Assembly (NCBI GenBank): GCA_014904985.1
Contig: MU129291.1
Location: forward strand, 1 to 34,955
Length of the DNA: 34,955 nucleotides
Source: Hydnum rufescens UP504
Lineage: Eukaryota > Basidiomycota > Agaricomycetes > Cantharellales > Hydnaceae
Reading direction: 5' to 3'
Shown here one piece after another: positions 11,590 to 22,900 of the stretch. The notes under the pieces are model-generated. The model saw only the letters and a list, made by a program, of their open reading frames with translations, made no database searches and was not told the origin of the DNA. A program made the position numbers and the translations under genes. The number at the start of each line of letters is the position of its first letter. Position 1 is the stretch's first letter.

Positions 11590-13131
11590 TTGTAGCAAGT
11601 GTTCCACTTGCAATAGTAGGCATTCTATCCAGTTTTATGGGTCCCAGCAAGTGTTCTATAGGTCATAGCAAGTGGTCTGTGGGTCATAGCAAGTGTTTGA
11701 TAGGTCATAGCAAGTGTTTGATACATCATAGCAAGTGTTTTATTGGTCATAGCAAGTGTTTGATAGGTCATAGCAAGTGTTTGATACATCATAGCAAGTG
11801 TTTTATTGGTCATAGCAAGTGTTTTATGGATCATAGCAAGTGTTTATGGATCATAGCAAGTGTTTTATGGATTGTAGCAAGTGTTTTATCTCATAGCAAG
11901 TGTTTTATAGGTCATAGCAAGTGTTTTATGGATCATAGCAAGTGTTTTATGGATCATAGCAAGTGTTTTATGGATCATAGCAAGTGTTTTATAGATCATA
12001 GCAAGTGTTTTATAGATCATAGCAAGTGTTTTATAGATCATAGCAAGTGTTTTATGGATCATAGCAAGTGTTTTATAGATCATAGCAAGTGTTTTATAGA
12101 TCATAGCAAGTGTTTTATAGATCATAGCAAGTGTTTTATAGATCATAGCAAGTGTTTTATGGATTGTAGCAAGTGTTTTATGGGTCATAGCAAGTGTTTT
12201 ATGGATTGTAGCAAGTGTTTTATGGGTCATAGCAAGTGTTTTATGGATTGTAGCAAGTGTTTTATGGGTCATAGCAAGTGTTTTATGGATTGTAGCAAGT
12301 GTTTTATGGGTCATAGCAAGTGTTTTATGGGTCATAGCAAGTGTTTTATGGATTGTAGCAAGTGTTTTATGGGTCATAGCAAGTGTTTTATGGATTGTAG
12401 CAAGTGTTTTATGGGTCATAGCAAGTGTTTTATGGGTCATAGCAAGTGTTTTATGGATTGTAGCAAGTGTTTTATGGATCATAGCAAGTGTTTTTTGGGT
12501 CATAGCAAGTGTTTTATGGGTCATAGCAAGTGTTTTATGGATTGTAGCAAGTGTTTTATGGGTCATAGCAAGTGTTTTATGGTGTTCTATGGGTCGTAGC
12601 AAGTGTTTTATGGATCGTAGCAAGTGTTCTATGGGTCGTAGCAAGTGTTCTATGGGTCGTAGCAAGTGTTCTATGGGTCGTAGCAAGTGTTTTATGGGTC
12701 ATAGCAAGTGTTTTATGGATCATAGCAAGTGTTCTATGGGTTGTAGCAAGTGTTCTATGGGTTGTAGCAAGTGTTTTATGGGTTGTAGCAAGTGTTCTAT
12801 AGATCGTAGCAAGTGTTTTATGGATCATAGCAAGTGTTCTATAGGTCATAGCAAGTGTTTTATGGGTTGTAGCAAGTGTTCTATAGATCATAGCAAGTGT
12901 TTTATGGGTTGTAGCAAGTGTTCTATAGATCATAGCAAGTGTTTTATGGGTTGTAGCAAGTGTTGTATAGATCATAGCAAGTGTTTTATGGGTCGTAGCA
13001 AGTGTTGTATAGGTCATAGCAAGTGTTCTATAGGTCATAGCAAGTGTTTGATAGGTCATAGCAGGTGTTTGATTCGTCATAGCAAGTGTTCTACAGGTGA
13101 TAGCAAGTGCTCTAGGAGTAGTAGCAAGTGA
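11590..13131. repeat. 21-bp minisatellite, about 70 units
   Basis: The consensus unit is AGCAAGTGTTTTATGGRTCAT with variants GATTGT, GGTCGT, AGATCAT and GGTTGT in the last third. Diverged units flank both ends and the centre is most homogeneous, as expected for unequal exchange. Between about 12150 and 12560 GATTGT-type and GGTCAT-type units alternate, making a 42-bp higher-order repeat with occasional doubled GGTCAT units. Because 21 is divisible by three, long frames stay open on both strands (GHSKCFM on +, IHKTLAM on -). I treat these as a by-product of the period. Confidence 0.97.
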
Positions 13132-16100
13132 TATGACATACCATAGCAGGTACTGGCCTGCTATCAGGAAACCCTTCAAGGGTATGTTTGAAAACCTTAA
13201 AACAGGGCCTTCAAGGGTCAAAAGTAGTCGCCCTAAGCTGCATCAGCCTGATCCTAAAGATAACAAGTCCTTACAATTGTGCAAGGATACCCCTAGTCAG
13301 CAAGCCCTCATGAAGGCCATAAACTTGTCAATGAGTCATAGTCTGTTCAAAGGCTATCAACATGCCAGACGAAGCAATGTCTTGCAGCCACTCCTATGAA
13401 CAAAACTGTCCCAGATCTTAAAGGCCCCAGGGCTTCCATGCAATGCAACAAACTGGGATCTTGCTAGGGATAAACATGGTGAACGAAACTGTAAACTACC
13501 CCAAGGGGTCATACAAACTAGATATGGGTCAAACGAGACCAGAAGAACCACCATAAAGGGTCAAAATAATGGGTCCACCAATAACAGTCAGTTGTCCAAG
13601 CTGTCTGCTATTACGAGAGCCTTCCATGAAACTTGGGAGAACCAAGTTGGCCCTCCAAGCTTGGGGGGAACAGGGGTTGCATATGACAGGATTTCTAGAC
13701 TGAAAGACCCTTCCCATTGGCTCAAAGGGGCATTTAACAAAGCTTTCATCATGTTTACACACTGTCTGGATGAGTCACCAGACTTGTTCATAAATGCAAA
13801 AGTCAATGCAACTGAAAAGGACGGACCTACACCATGGAGTCATTGCCCATGAACAGACTGGGGTGATGACGTAATGCTGTCTTTCCTATGAGTGGAGATG
13901 CCCCAGGAGCATAGACCCAGGCCCACGGGCTATACAAAGGTTCGAGGCATGGGAGTCAAGGGTCCCTTCTGCACATGTCCATGAGCATGTGCCAACCAGT
14001 ATAGATGGATCTGTGGCCCTGGCGGAAGCATGGGGTCAAGCTTGAAGGCTCATCTGCGAGCCCCCTGTCAGTCCTCAATACCCTTCATCTGTCGAAATCA
14101 ATGGGGCCAGACTGTACACACCCTGATGTTGATGTCCCAAAACAGCAAGACTAGCAACAATGAGACAAAGCTCATGACAATCAAGACAAAGGAGTCTCAC
14201 AAGGGTCTTCATATAAACGTACCATCCGACCAGCTTACAATGGCACAGCCCAAGGCAACTATGGGATTCAAACAAAAAACCCTGGATGCAATCAAACTGT
14301 CCAGATCTCGTACAGAGCCAACTAAACAAGCAGCTTCAGGAAGATACCCTAAGTCCACCGGAAGACACCTTGGCCAGGTTACCTCCCATCGACAGTTCTT
14401 GGATGCCTATTGTGTTGTGAGATCCTGCAAGGTGATCCTGAAGAAAAGAATCATGCCTGCCAACCTTGAGAGCATGTACATGGGCCTCACTCATGGCATG
14501 ACCTGGATTTTGGAAAACAACATTATTGATCTCATCTTCAAGACTGTCATTGAGTACCATATCTCATGTTGTGTCTATGAGCCATTTGATACCCTTGTGT
14601 CTGGATCTAATGAGCTCACCCAACAAGAACTCATTAACGCCCTTGATGAGCCCAAGTCTGAGCTCCCCATTGGTGACAGGTCTGATATCAATATCAATAA
14701 ACCTTCTAAGGATATCCGTGGACCTCCTGAAGCCCTGTCCAAATCAAGCGAGTCTGCAACAAAAACAGGAAGCATTCCTCCCAAGAGCCAGACTAATGCC
14801 TACTCCATGTGGTTGGTTCACAAGGACAAGCATTTACACACCAGAACAATGAGTAATGATGGAGAATGTCCAGACAAGCCCAAACTGTCTGCAGTGACCA
14901 GAGCTCACTTACTGCAGCAATCCTCCCTGGACTATCTGATAATGCCATGGAGTTACTTGCGATCCGACATCAGCAATACCAGACTTTCATGGGTGCATGA
15001 GACTCAGACGAGTACCACCATAGTCAGAGAGAACAAACACTTGTCATGGCTTCCCTGTTGACAAATAGAAAAGGATGACAGTGTGTTGCTGCCACGGACG
15101 GATAATGCTGCAGAGCATCCATGCACCATAACTAGGCAGGAAGAATGCATCAAGACCATCATTAAGCACCAAGCCTTGTGTTGCACCGTAAGTCAAAGTG
15201 GGCCCACCGAACATAAACCCTGGCTGTTGCAACCTGTCACAGGAGTGTCACAAGTATTCACTGTCAAAAACCCCAGTGAATCTGCTAAGGGGTCGCAAAA
15301 GGGAACTGGTGTCCACACAGGCCTACGATCAAACGAAACTCTGTACAATGTGACAGACAAGAGATCCCCAGGTGCACAACGAATAGGTCTGAAACAGGAA
15401 TCCAGACATCAGCACAGCCATAATTGTCGTCATGAGCCCAAACAGCCTGGGATTCCTAGAAATAGTGATCAAAGTCAAATTCCGTATCTGGGATTGTCAG
15501 AACTTGATCAATGGATCCAAACAGGTGCCTTGTCTTGTCTGGACTGGACAGCTCCCACTAGGATCACAGAATGCGATGATGTCCCAGACCAAGACTTGTC
15601 ATGGTGACCCCCGCCTGACTGCGGAATAATGGCATGGAACTATTCCCAATCCAATACCAACAACACCAGACTCTTGCAGTTGTGCAAAACTCAGTCATGT
15701 ACCATCACAGTTGAAAAGGACAGATACCTGTCATGGAGCTGTCATTCATGGACAGCACAGGGCAATGGTGTGATGTCATCACCTCAAGTGGATAAACCCT
15801 GGTCCCTGAACCCTATGGGCATCTGAAGTATGATACATGGTGAGAGGCCCTTCCCAAAGGAATGGTCTATACAATCATGCACGGAAAGGGTGCAACCCCC
15901 AAGATCTTTGCCCAAGCATTCAGACATTCTGGACAATGCGAAGAGGTCACCTGAAATGGAAATCAAAGAATGTAACAATGTCATGAGATATCCTTGTCAG
16001 TGCAGATGTGATCCTGGACCAAGGATTGTCCTCATGGCTTACTCGAGAATGTTATGCCCAATCATTCACAGAGGGAACAGGCTTTCCAATACTGATCTAC

Positions 16101-16380
16101 AAGTATCGCTCAACCGGTTGCAAAAGGACTGCCTCCCTGGCTACTGGATCACGTTGCAGAATCTCACAGCAAGGATGGTTCCTTGTCATTCAAAAAAGGA
16201 CCCTACTGTCGTGTGGGGCACCAAAATCAATAGAAAGGGTGTCCCAGATCGTCACCTTATACTGTAGTATTGATGACATCAAACATGGTGTAGAAGAGAA
16301 AATGTTCTGGCCTCAAAAACCCCTTGGTTTAAGCACTTCAAGAAAATCTGCATTTTACCAGCATTGAACTCTGGAAGAGA
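13132..16380. other. Degenerate repeat-derived region, no supported gene
   Basis: Readings of up to 343 codons (14030-15061) exist but have odd composition, no domain and no splice structure. Short motifs recur diffusely. For example, 14973-15048 and 15653-15735 align roughly (CAAYACCAGACT ... ACTCAG ... GTACCA ... YTGTCATGG), and AAGCTGTCTGCTATTACGAG (13599) resembles AACTGTCTGCAGTGACCAG (14882). The region looks like an old, diverged repeat array or a dead element. I see no terminal repeats or transposase. Confidence 0.45.
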
Positions 16381-16703
16381 AGTATAACCACTTATACTAA
16401 GGAAGTCTGCATTTTGGCACATGACTTAAGGGCAGGTGATCTAGTAAGAGGTTAGTAAGGAGGGAGATGAGTAAGACAATTGGTAAGGTGATTAATGAGC
16501 ATGACTAAAGGATGAGTAAGGGGATTAGTAAGAGGATGAGTCATGTGGAGGGTTCAGAAAGGTATAAAGAGAGGGGGGATTTAGTGTAGAAGAGTATCTG
16601 AAGAGGAGTCCCCTCCAAGGATCAAAGTGCCCTGAGGATCATTGTACCCTAGCATCCAAGTACCCATTAGTAGAGAGAATAATAGTATCTCAAACAAGGA
16701 GAA
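16381..16703. other. Purine-rich flank with AGTAAG repeats
   Basis: No gene. Around 16440-16550 short degenerate units of the type GATGAGTAAG and GATTAGTAAG recur. The segment adjoins the outer edge of the retroelement LTR. The five bases just before the LTR are GAGAA, one half of a possible target duplication whose partner is not visible here. Confidence 0.5.
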
Positions 16704-17373
16704 TGTCAGGCCACGCTGCGACAAGAGCACCAAACAAATATAAACACAGATAATTCCAGCTAAGTCTGGTGTAAGTCCGGCTAAGTCCGAGAGAATCCGG
16801 GCAGGAATGAGATAACGAAGATAGGAGGGGACGGAGAGGCAATCCAGCAGCCCGGAAGGGACTAGGCGGAAACGAGCACAGCGGTCCTTAAGCTCGCGGA
16901 GTCAACTGGAAAATACTCGGACCTGTAGTCCGGAGTAACAGCGGAAATCCTGAGATTATGTAATACGAATACGGAATACATGAAGGCTGACCTGTAGTCT
17001 GGAGTAACAGCGGAAATCCTGAGAGACCAAAGCTGGGGTCTCTGGACTTCGCTCTCGGACTACTTATACATGATGACTATACTACAGGGGGAGTGATCAC
17101 TAAACTGGAGGTGGTTACAAGGGGGACAGGAACAGGAACAGGAACAGGAACTCAGGCCAGGGGGTGAACTGGAAGCAATGGGAAATGAAAGGGAAATGAA
17201 AAGGAAATGAAACCAAGATAGGGTTGGACCAGAGTCAAACCGGAATCAAGCCGGAAGCAAAGTGGACTTGGGCGAGGGAAATAAGTGGAGAACCGGACTG
17301 GAGGTGGGCGGACGAGGACCGGAGTAGACCGGAGTAGACCGGAGTAGACCGGAGTTGGGGGCGAACCCTGACA
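16704..17373 (-). mobile_element. 3' LTR of Ty3/gypsy chromovirus (670 bp)
   Basis: The segment starts TGTCAGG and ends CCTGACA on the + strand, a perfect 7-bp inverted terminus with canonical TG...CA ends. On the - strand it lies directly downstream of pol, preceded by a polypurine tract, so it is the 3' LTR. Inside are a 35-bp direct duplication with one mismatch (16921-16955 and 16990-17024), a GGAACA run near 17129-17155, and four copies of GACCGGAGTA (17317-17355). The matching 5' LTR is not in the window, so copy age cannot be estimated here. Confidence 0.85.
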
Positions 17374-17388
17374 TCACCCCCCTCTTAG
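17374..17388 (-). other. Polypurine tract of the retroelement
   Basis: On the - strand the bases abutting the LTR read TAAGAGGGGGGTGA, a purine-rich run immediately before TGTCAGG. This is the expected plus-strand primer site for reverse transcription in LTR elements and independently fixes the inner LTR edge. Confidence 0.8.
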
Positions 17389-17422
17389 GGCCGATCGTCC
17401 CGATTGGCCGGAGGAGCAGGGA

Positions 17423-19524
17423 TCAATGGGCTGACCAGTCCGGGAGGTCTGCAGGGGGTTCTATTAGGAGTGGACATGTCCGGAACCCAATGGAGGAGAA
17501 GTCAATGGCGCTGATCCGTCGTGGAGCTTCCGGATGGGCAAGGTGGAATTCCGTGACGACTTCCGGGGCATTACCTAGGTTGGTCTCCGGAAGCCATTGG
17601 TTCTCCGAGGGTGGGTAGCCTTTCCATTTCACCAAGTACTGGAGTCGGCCTCGGAAATAGCGGGAGTTTTCAATTCGTTCTACCTCATACTCCTCCTCAC
17701 CACCATGGAGGGTAGGAGGGGGTGGAGGATGTGCAATGCGATCCGTAATTGGGTCAGGCCGGAAAGGGCGGAGTTTTGAGACATGGAAGACCGGGTGGAC
17801 TCGCATGGAGGAGGGAAGTTTGAGGTGGATAGCAGGAGCGGGAGATCACCTTGTCTACCTTGTATGGGCCTAACCACTTGTCTGAGAGTTTCCAGGCTGG
17901 GCGGTCAATGGAAATGTTGTGAGTGTCCAGCCATACCGAGTCTCCGACTGCATACTCCGGGGCTTCTATCCAGTGGGCATCATGGTGATGAGCCATGTCC
18001 TCGGCTGCTTGGCGGAGAGCGGACTGGGCTTCCTCAGAGGTTTTCTGCATCCGTGTGACAAAGTCCGTGGCTGCTTCAACAACTCCAGGGCGGATTGGTT
18101 CAGTGCCGAGGCGAGGGTCTTGGCCAGAGTCAAGGCGGAATGGGGTTTCCCGGGTGGAGGAGTGGATCCGGTTATTGTATGCAAACTCCGCCATAGGGAG
18201 CCAGTCTGCCCAATCATTTTGTCTGTGGTTGACAAAGATTCGGAGGTACTGCTCGATCTCCTGATTGACTCGCTCCGTTTGTCCATCTGTCTGGGGGTGG
18301 AATGCTGTGGAGAAGTTGGTCTTAACTCCAAGGAGCGAATTGAGTTCCTTCATGAACTTCGAGGTGAATGTGGTGCCCCGATCACTGATGATGGTCTCTG
18401 GAAGGCCATGGTGCCTCCAGACATTGTCTCGGAAAAGACGGGCAACTCCAGCGGAGTCCACTGTGGTCGTCGTGGGCATCACATGAATCCGTTTGGAGAG
18501 TCGGTCGACGACGATCATCACACTGTCAAATCCATGCGACTCCGGGAGCTCCGTGATCATGTCCACTGATATGACTTGCCATCGGCGGTCTGGGACCGGA
18601 TTAGGGTGGAGAGTTCCGGACGGTTTGGATGGGAAGGTTTTTGTCCGATTGCAGGTGTCGCAGGTGGAAACATAGGTTGCGACATACCGTGACATCCCAG
18701 GCCACCAGTAGTGGCGGGACACAAGTTCGTACGTCTTCCACCGTCCGGGGTGACCCGTAGTGGGAGTGTCATGGTGTTCGTGGACGAGGTCATGGCGGAG
18801 TTTGGAATCCAGCGGAACGTATACTCGTCCTCGGAAGAGGATAGTGGATCCGTTGAGTTCCCAGTCCTTCAGGTGTGTCTTCGGCCCATCACCATTCAAT
18901 TCCTTGATGATTTGGATTACCTTATCATCCATCTCTGTCGCTCTTTTAATCCGGGCCATCAGACTCCGGCTTGGTCCTTCCACAGTGACGACCTCCGGAG
19001 TGTCCAAAGCACGTGCCTGGAAGGCATTGGGCTTGAGTAGGATAACATCGGAGTTGTCAGAGTCACCTCGTGGATGGTCTGGGCGCCGTGAAAGAGCATC
19101 TGGCTTCCCTGACTGTGATCCGGAGCGGTGCTGGAGGGTGAAGTTGAACCGGGAAAGGAAGATACTCCAGCGGGCTTGTCTCCGATTCAGCTTCTGTGCA
19201 GTCCGGAAGTACTGGAGGTTCTGGTGGTCCGTCAAGATCTCAATCGGGTGTGGTGAGCCCTCTAGGTAGTGTCTCCATGCCTCCAGAGCTCGGATAATGG
19301 CCATGAGCTCCTTGTCGTAGATGTCATAATTCCTTTCGGCTTCTGACAGACTCTTCGATAGGAAACCTACTGGGTGCCACTTTCCATCCTCCTGGAGCTG
19401 CGAAAGTACTGCTCCGGTCGCATATCCGGAGGCGTCGGCTTCCACTCGGAAGCGTCCGGACTCGGACGGAAAGACTAGGATCGGCGCAGAGGTGACAAGG
19501 GACTTCAGTTTGATGAAGGCATTA
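17423..19524 (-). CDS. pol: Ty3/gypsy chromovirus Pol, C-terminal half (RNase H, integrase, chromodomain)
   Basis: The reading starts at the assembly gap and ends at 17423. It begins in the RT-RNase H connection. RNase H shows EADASG, DKELMAI and TDHQN. The integrase has an HHCC finger (HxxxxxxGH ... CDTCNRTK), then catalytic D in VDMITELP, D in ISDRGTTF and E in GQTERVNQE. A GPY/F-like module (WLGPYKVDKVIS) follows, then a chromodomain (EYEVERIENSR ... YLVKWKGYP ... WLPE). That order and the C-terminal chromodomain place it among chromoviruses of the Ty3/gypsy group. A one-base step near 17831-17842 separates the GPY/F module from VHPVFHVSKL, so the copy is broken or misassembled there. Gag, protease and most of reverse transcriptase are absent beyond the gap. 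Confidence 0.93.
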
Positions 19525-19549
19525 NNNNNNNNNNNNNNNNNNNNNNNNN
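19525..19549. other. Assembly gap (25 N)
   Basis: A run of 25 N interrupts the retroelement. What lies to the right does not continue reverse transcriptase or gag, so the gap hides more than 25 bases or marks a wrong join. Any frame read across it is unreliable. Confidence 0.98.
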
Positions 19550-19952
19550 AAGAGCACCATATGACCAACATACTGAGACCATTAGCAAATAAGCCTTCTT
19601 GACGGTCAATCCAATTATGGAGGCGGCAATGACTACTAGCATAAGGGATGCCAGTGGAAACGAACAGGCAGGTGAGGTCCGGTGTTGGTGTTGATGGCAT
19701 ATTGACCAAGAAAGGGCGCAGACCCACTTGCCACCTGATAGGGGTAGTGCGGAGCGCACAAGGCTCGCAGTTGACCTTACAAGTGGGTAATGGAAATCTG
19801 AAGACAGGGTTGGTGCGGGTAGAACTCGCAGCGGACCTTCGAGACGGCCGATTCGCCCTGTTAATTGACCGAGAAGAGTGGCACAGAGCCCAAGGCTCGT
19901 GGCAGTCTTCCAGACTTAGAGCGCACGGAAGCAAATTTCCACGCTCGACAAA
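19550..19952. other. Sequence between gap and A1, no gene seen
   Basis: I find no retroelement domain, terminal repeat or convincing exon on either strand. Frames are open on both strands but show no recognisable motif. It should include the promoter of A1 and perhaps the left end of cassette A. I could not find a sequence complementary to the cassette's right terminus. Confidence 0.4.
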
Positions 19953-22900
19953 ATGGAACTATCAGTTGCTCACTCACAACCCACGACCCTCGCCGCAAAT
20001 CGCAGCGAGCTCAGTGAGTTGTCTGAGCCTGATGCTCAGTCACAACCCGTGCCCCTCGCTGCAGATCGCAGCGAGCCCAGTGGGTTGTCTGAGCCTCGCA
20101 TACAGTCAGACACAGATTCTCAACAAGAGTTGGGCCAGGAGATTGTTGCAGACCCTGCTCTTCGTAGCGGGCAATGTGGCTCCTCTGCTCTAGGGAATTG
20201 TGTGCCTTGGACTTGGGCTAAAAATGGCGATTTGGTGGCACTGTCGTCGGACAGGATTTGGGCAGATTTATTCGACACAGTGGATAGTTGGGAAAAGTAC
20301 TCTCAAAATCGTGCATCCCAGATGGACCGTACGTTCCTTTTCTCCTCTTTTGCCCTTCCTTGTTGACTCACATTTGTGTCGCTAGTGAGGCCTTTGTTAC
20401 GGATATACTACGTCCAGAAGGAGTGGACTCTGGTGTTCTCAAATAGTCAGCGGCACTTCCAATTCTTGGGCTTCCCAACATCCCCCAATATGGGGCATGC
20501 CCCACATAACCAGGCGTTGCTGCCAAAGCCAACTAAGTGGCCTCTTCGCCCTCGTGGAACTTTGGAACCCCACGACTACACTCTTCGGCCAAATATGCTC
20601 GATCCCTCGACCCCTTATCGTCCTTATATCTATCGCCTCAAGTCTGATCCGCCTCCTTATGTCTCCGCAATGTGCTCAATGAATGATGGGATAAAAACCC
20701 CTCTGCCTTACTATAAAGAGCTATATCGGCGATTTTTCGCGGATTCCTTCACCATTGCAAGGGACTGGGAAATAATTGCTGAGGCATGGAAGGTGCCGGG
20801 AATTCCCCCTCTCCCCACCAAGCCACATGGTCTAGAGAAGCAATACTCTGTGCAGCTCATTGAGGACTTCATTTGGGAAAATCCGGAACTCTCTCTTAAT
20901 TTACTCGTGAATTATGCCTACGATAACAGAGGATTTGCCGAATACGTCATGCACATTTGCTTCGACCATCTTGCACGTACATACAAATTAGAACTGCCGA
21001 GCTTTGGTGTGGATGACCGACGGGTTGGGGCTATATATCGCTTCCCCCTCGATCCTGATGTTGGATCCGTGGTGGACGATATGATTCGACGAGGTGTACC
21101 AGTCTTTGGTGTTCAGGAGTATCCGTCCCGGGTTCGTCGTGATATTATTCCCAATCGCACTCCCGAATCTCCCGAGGCGTCAGCAGCTGCAGATGCAGAG
21201 TCTGCTGCTGCGATGAAGCAGTGGAAGGTGGATAGGCTCCAAGTTGAGGAGCGTGTGGTGCATGTCGAAATTCCTCTGATCCATGTCTCGCGCCCCGATC
21301 CATGGCATATAAGACCACATGAGGGATATCCTGGCGAATCCAGTCGTGATGATGAAGAACACTCCCTATCGTACATTGCAAGCCGTATGTTTGGTGCCAA
21401 TGATATGTGTGAAACACATGTGGCCATCTTGCGCGACTTGCTTGGCCCTGGTCCATGGCCCTCTGCCCAGACATACGTGGTGCCGGGATTCCGTTGGGTG
21501 TATGAGTACGGGGAAAGGATCAAAGTCTACGATAACGAGGAGGATGATCCAATGTTCAGCGCACCGAAACCTGCAGCAAGCAGTGGTGTGGGTGACGACG
21601 ACGGAATGGACATCTTTGGGGCGATCATGGGGAACCCTTTCGACACAGAATTCAATGACACTTACGACGGCCATGATGAAGACGATGATTATCGGAGAGA
21701 ACCATCCCCCTTGGATCCTGGTCAAGAGAATGCCGCGAAGGCCCTCATATCGGCTGCAGAAAATGGGGATGATAGTGCACGGCAGAGAATCGAACTCGCG
21801 CTGAGAGGGGCTCATGGGAAGAAAAGGGGAAAGTCACGTAATGGGAAACCCGCCCAGAGTGACTTCGAGACTGCACTCATGAGGCTATGGAGGTCATCCA
21901 CGAAAGAAGAGAGGCAACGCGAGAACGATGCAAGGCGCCGTGCGAAGCAGGCTCGACGTGCAAAGGATTATGCAGAGGCAGATCGAAGCAGAAATGAGTT
22001 GGAAGCCGTAGAAAAGTCGAAAGCAGAGGAGCTTAGACGGGAAGCAGAAACACATGTACGTGAAGTCGAGCAGCGTGAACGTGAAGCCTCTCAATCTCGC
22101 CAGAGTGCTCCTACTGTCTCATCTGCGCCTCCACCACCACCACCACCACCACCTACGCCCGCGCCCCATCATCCCCCTGCCGCCTCTGGCTCCGCTCAGC
22201 ATGCCCCGCTGCCTCTACCACTGGCCCTGCCTCGCTACCTCCTCGACCCCCTGCACCTGCTCCTGGACTTCCTGATGTCAACGCTCCACGCCCTGTGGCC
22301 CCTGTTCGGCATCCCCCCCTGCCCTGGACTCTTCATATCATCGTTCTGCTGCCCGTCCCCCTGAGCCTCGTCCTGTCCCCATGTCTCGAGAACCCCCAAG
22401 AGCACCTCGGGGTATGCTTATTCCCCCGAGAGGCCACTGGGAGCCCCCAAGGGTCCAAGAATGGCGACGTGATTCTCTTGCACCATTGTGGGACAATCGG
22501 AGCCAACGAGATCGGGACAGAGCCACCGAACAGGCCGGATCGTCAAGGGGGCTGTCTGAGTCCCTTCGACGTCCAGCTGGAAGGCGATCCTCTCTGTCTC
22601 CACTGGAGACATATTCGGTCGAGGACACCACCACGTCAACGACGCTCTCGGTCCCCACAACGACGCTCCCGGTCGCGGACTCCGCCAAGACGACGGCACT
22701 CCCGATCTCCATGAAGACAATCCCTGTCGCCAGGAGCTCATGGGCCGCGATCACTGCAAAGTCGAGGGCATTCTCCTCACTCTTTGCCTCCCCCACCCAA
22801 CTCGGGGCTGGAGTCTCGTTTGACTCCCTTAGTGGCAGGACCATCGTCTAGTGCGATGAAGCCTGGTAACAATGTATCATGGCCCCACCCGAGTGCCTGA

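Noticed and set aside
11590..13131. CRISPR-like repeat array
   Set aside because: Units are contiguous 21-bp repeats without unique spacers, and the genome is eukaryotic.
11637..13221. Open frames of 180-320 codons in the minisatellite on both strands
   Set aside because: They follow from a 21-bp period without stops and run on both strands in several frames. No start context, domain or splice signal supports a gene.
14030..15061. 343-codon frame in the degenerate region
   Set aside because: Composition is not protein-like, there is no recognisable domain, and the region shows diffuse repeats. Treated as chance.
17754..19934. Single long - strand frame running across the N gap
   Set aside because: The gap has arbitrary length, and the part to its right (19550-19934) has no retroelement motif. 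Only the part left of the gap is called Pol.
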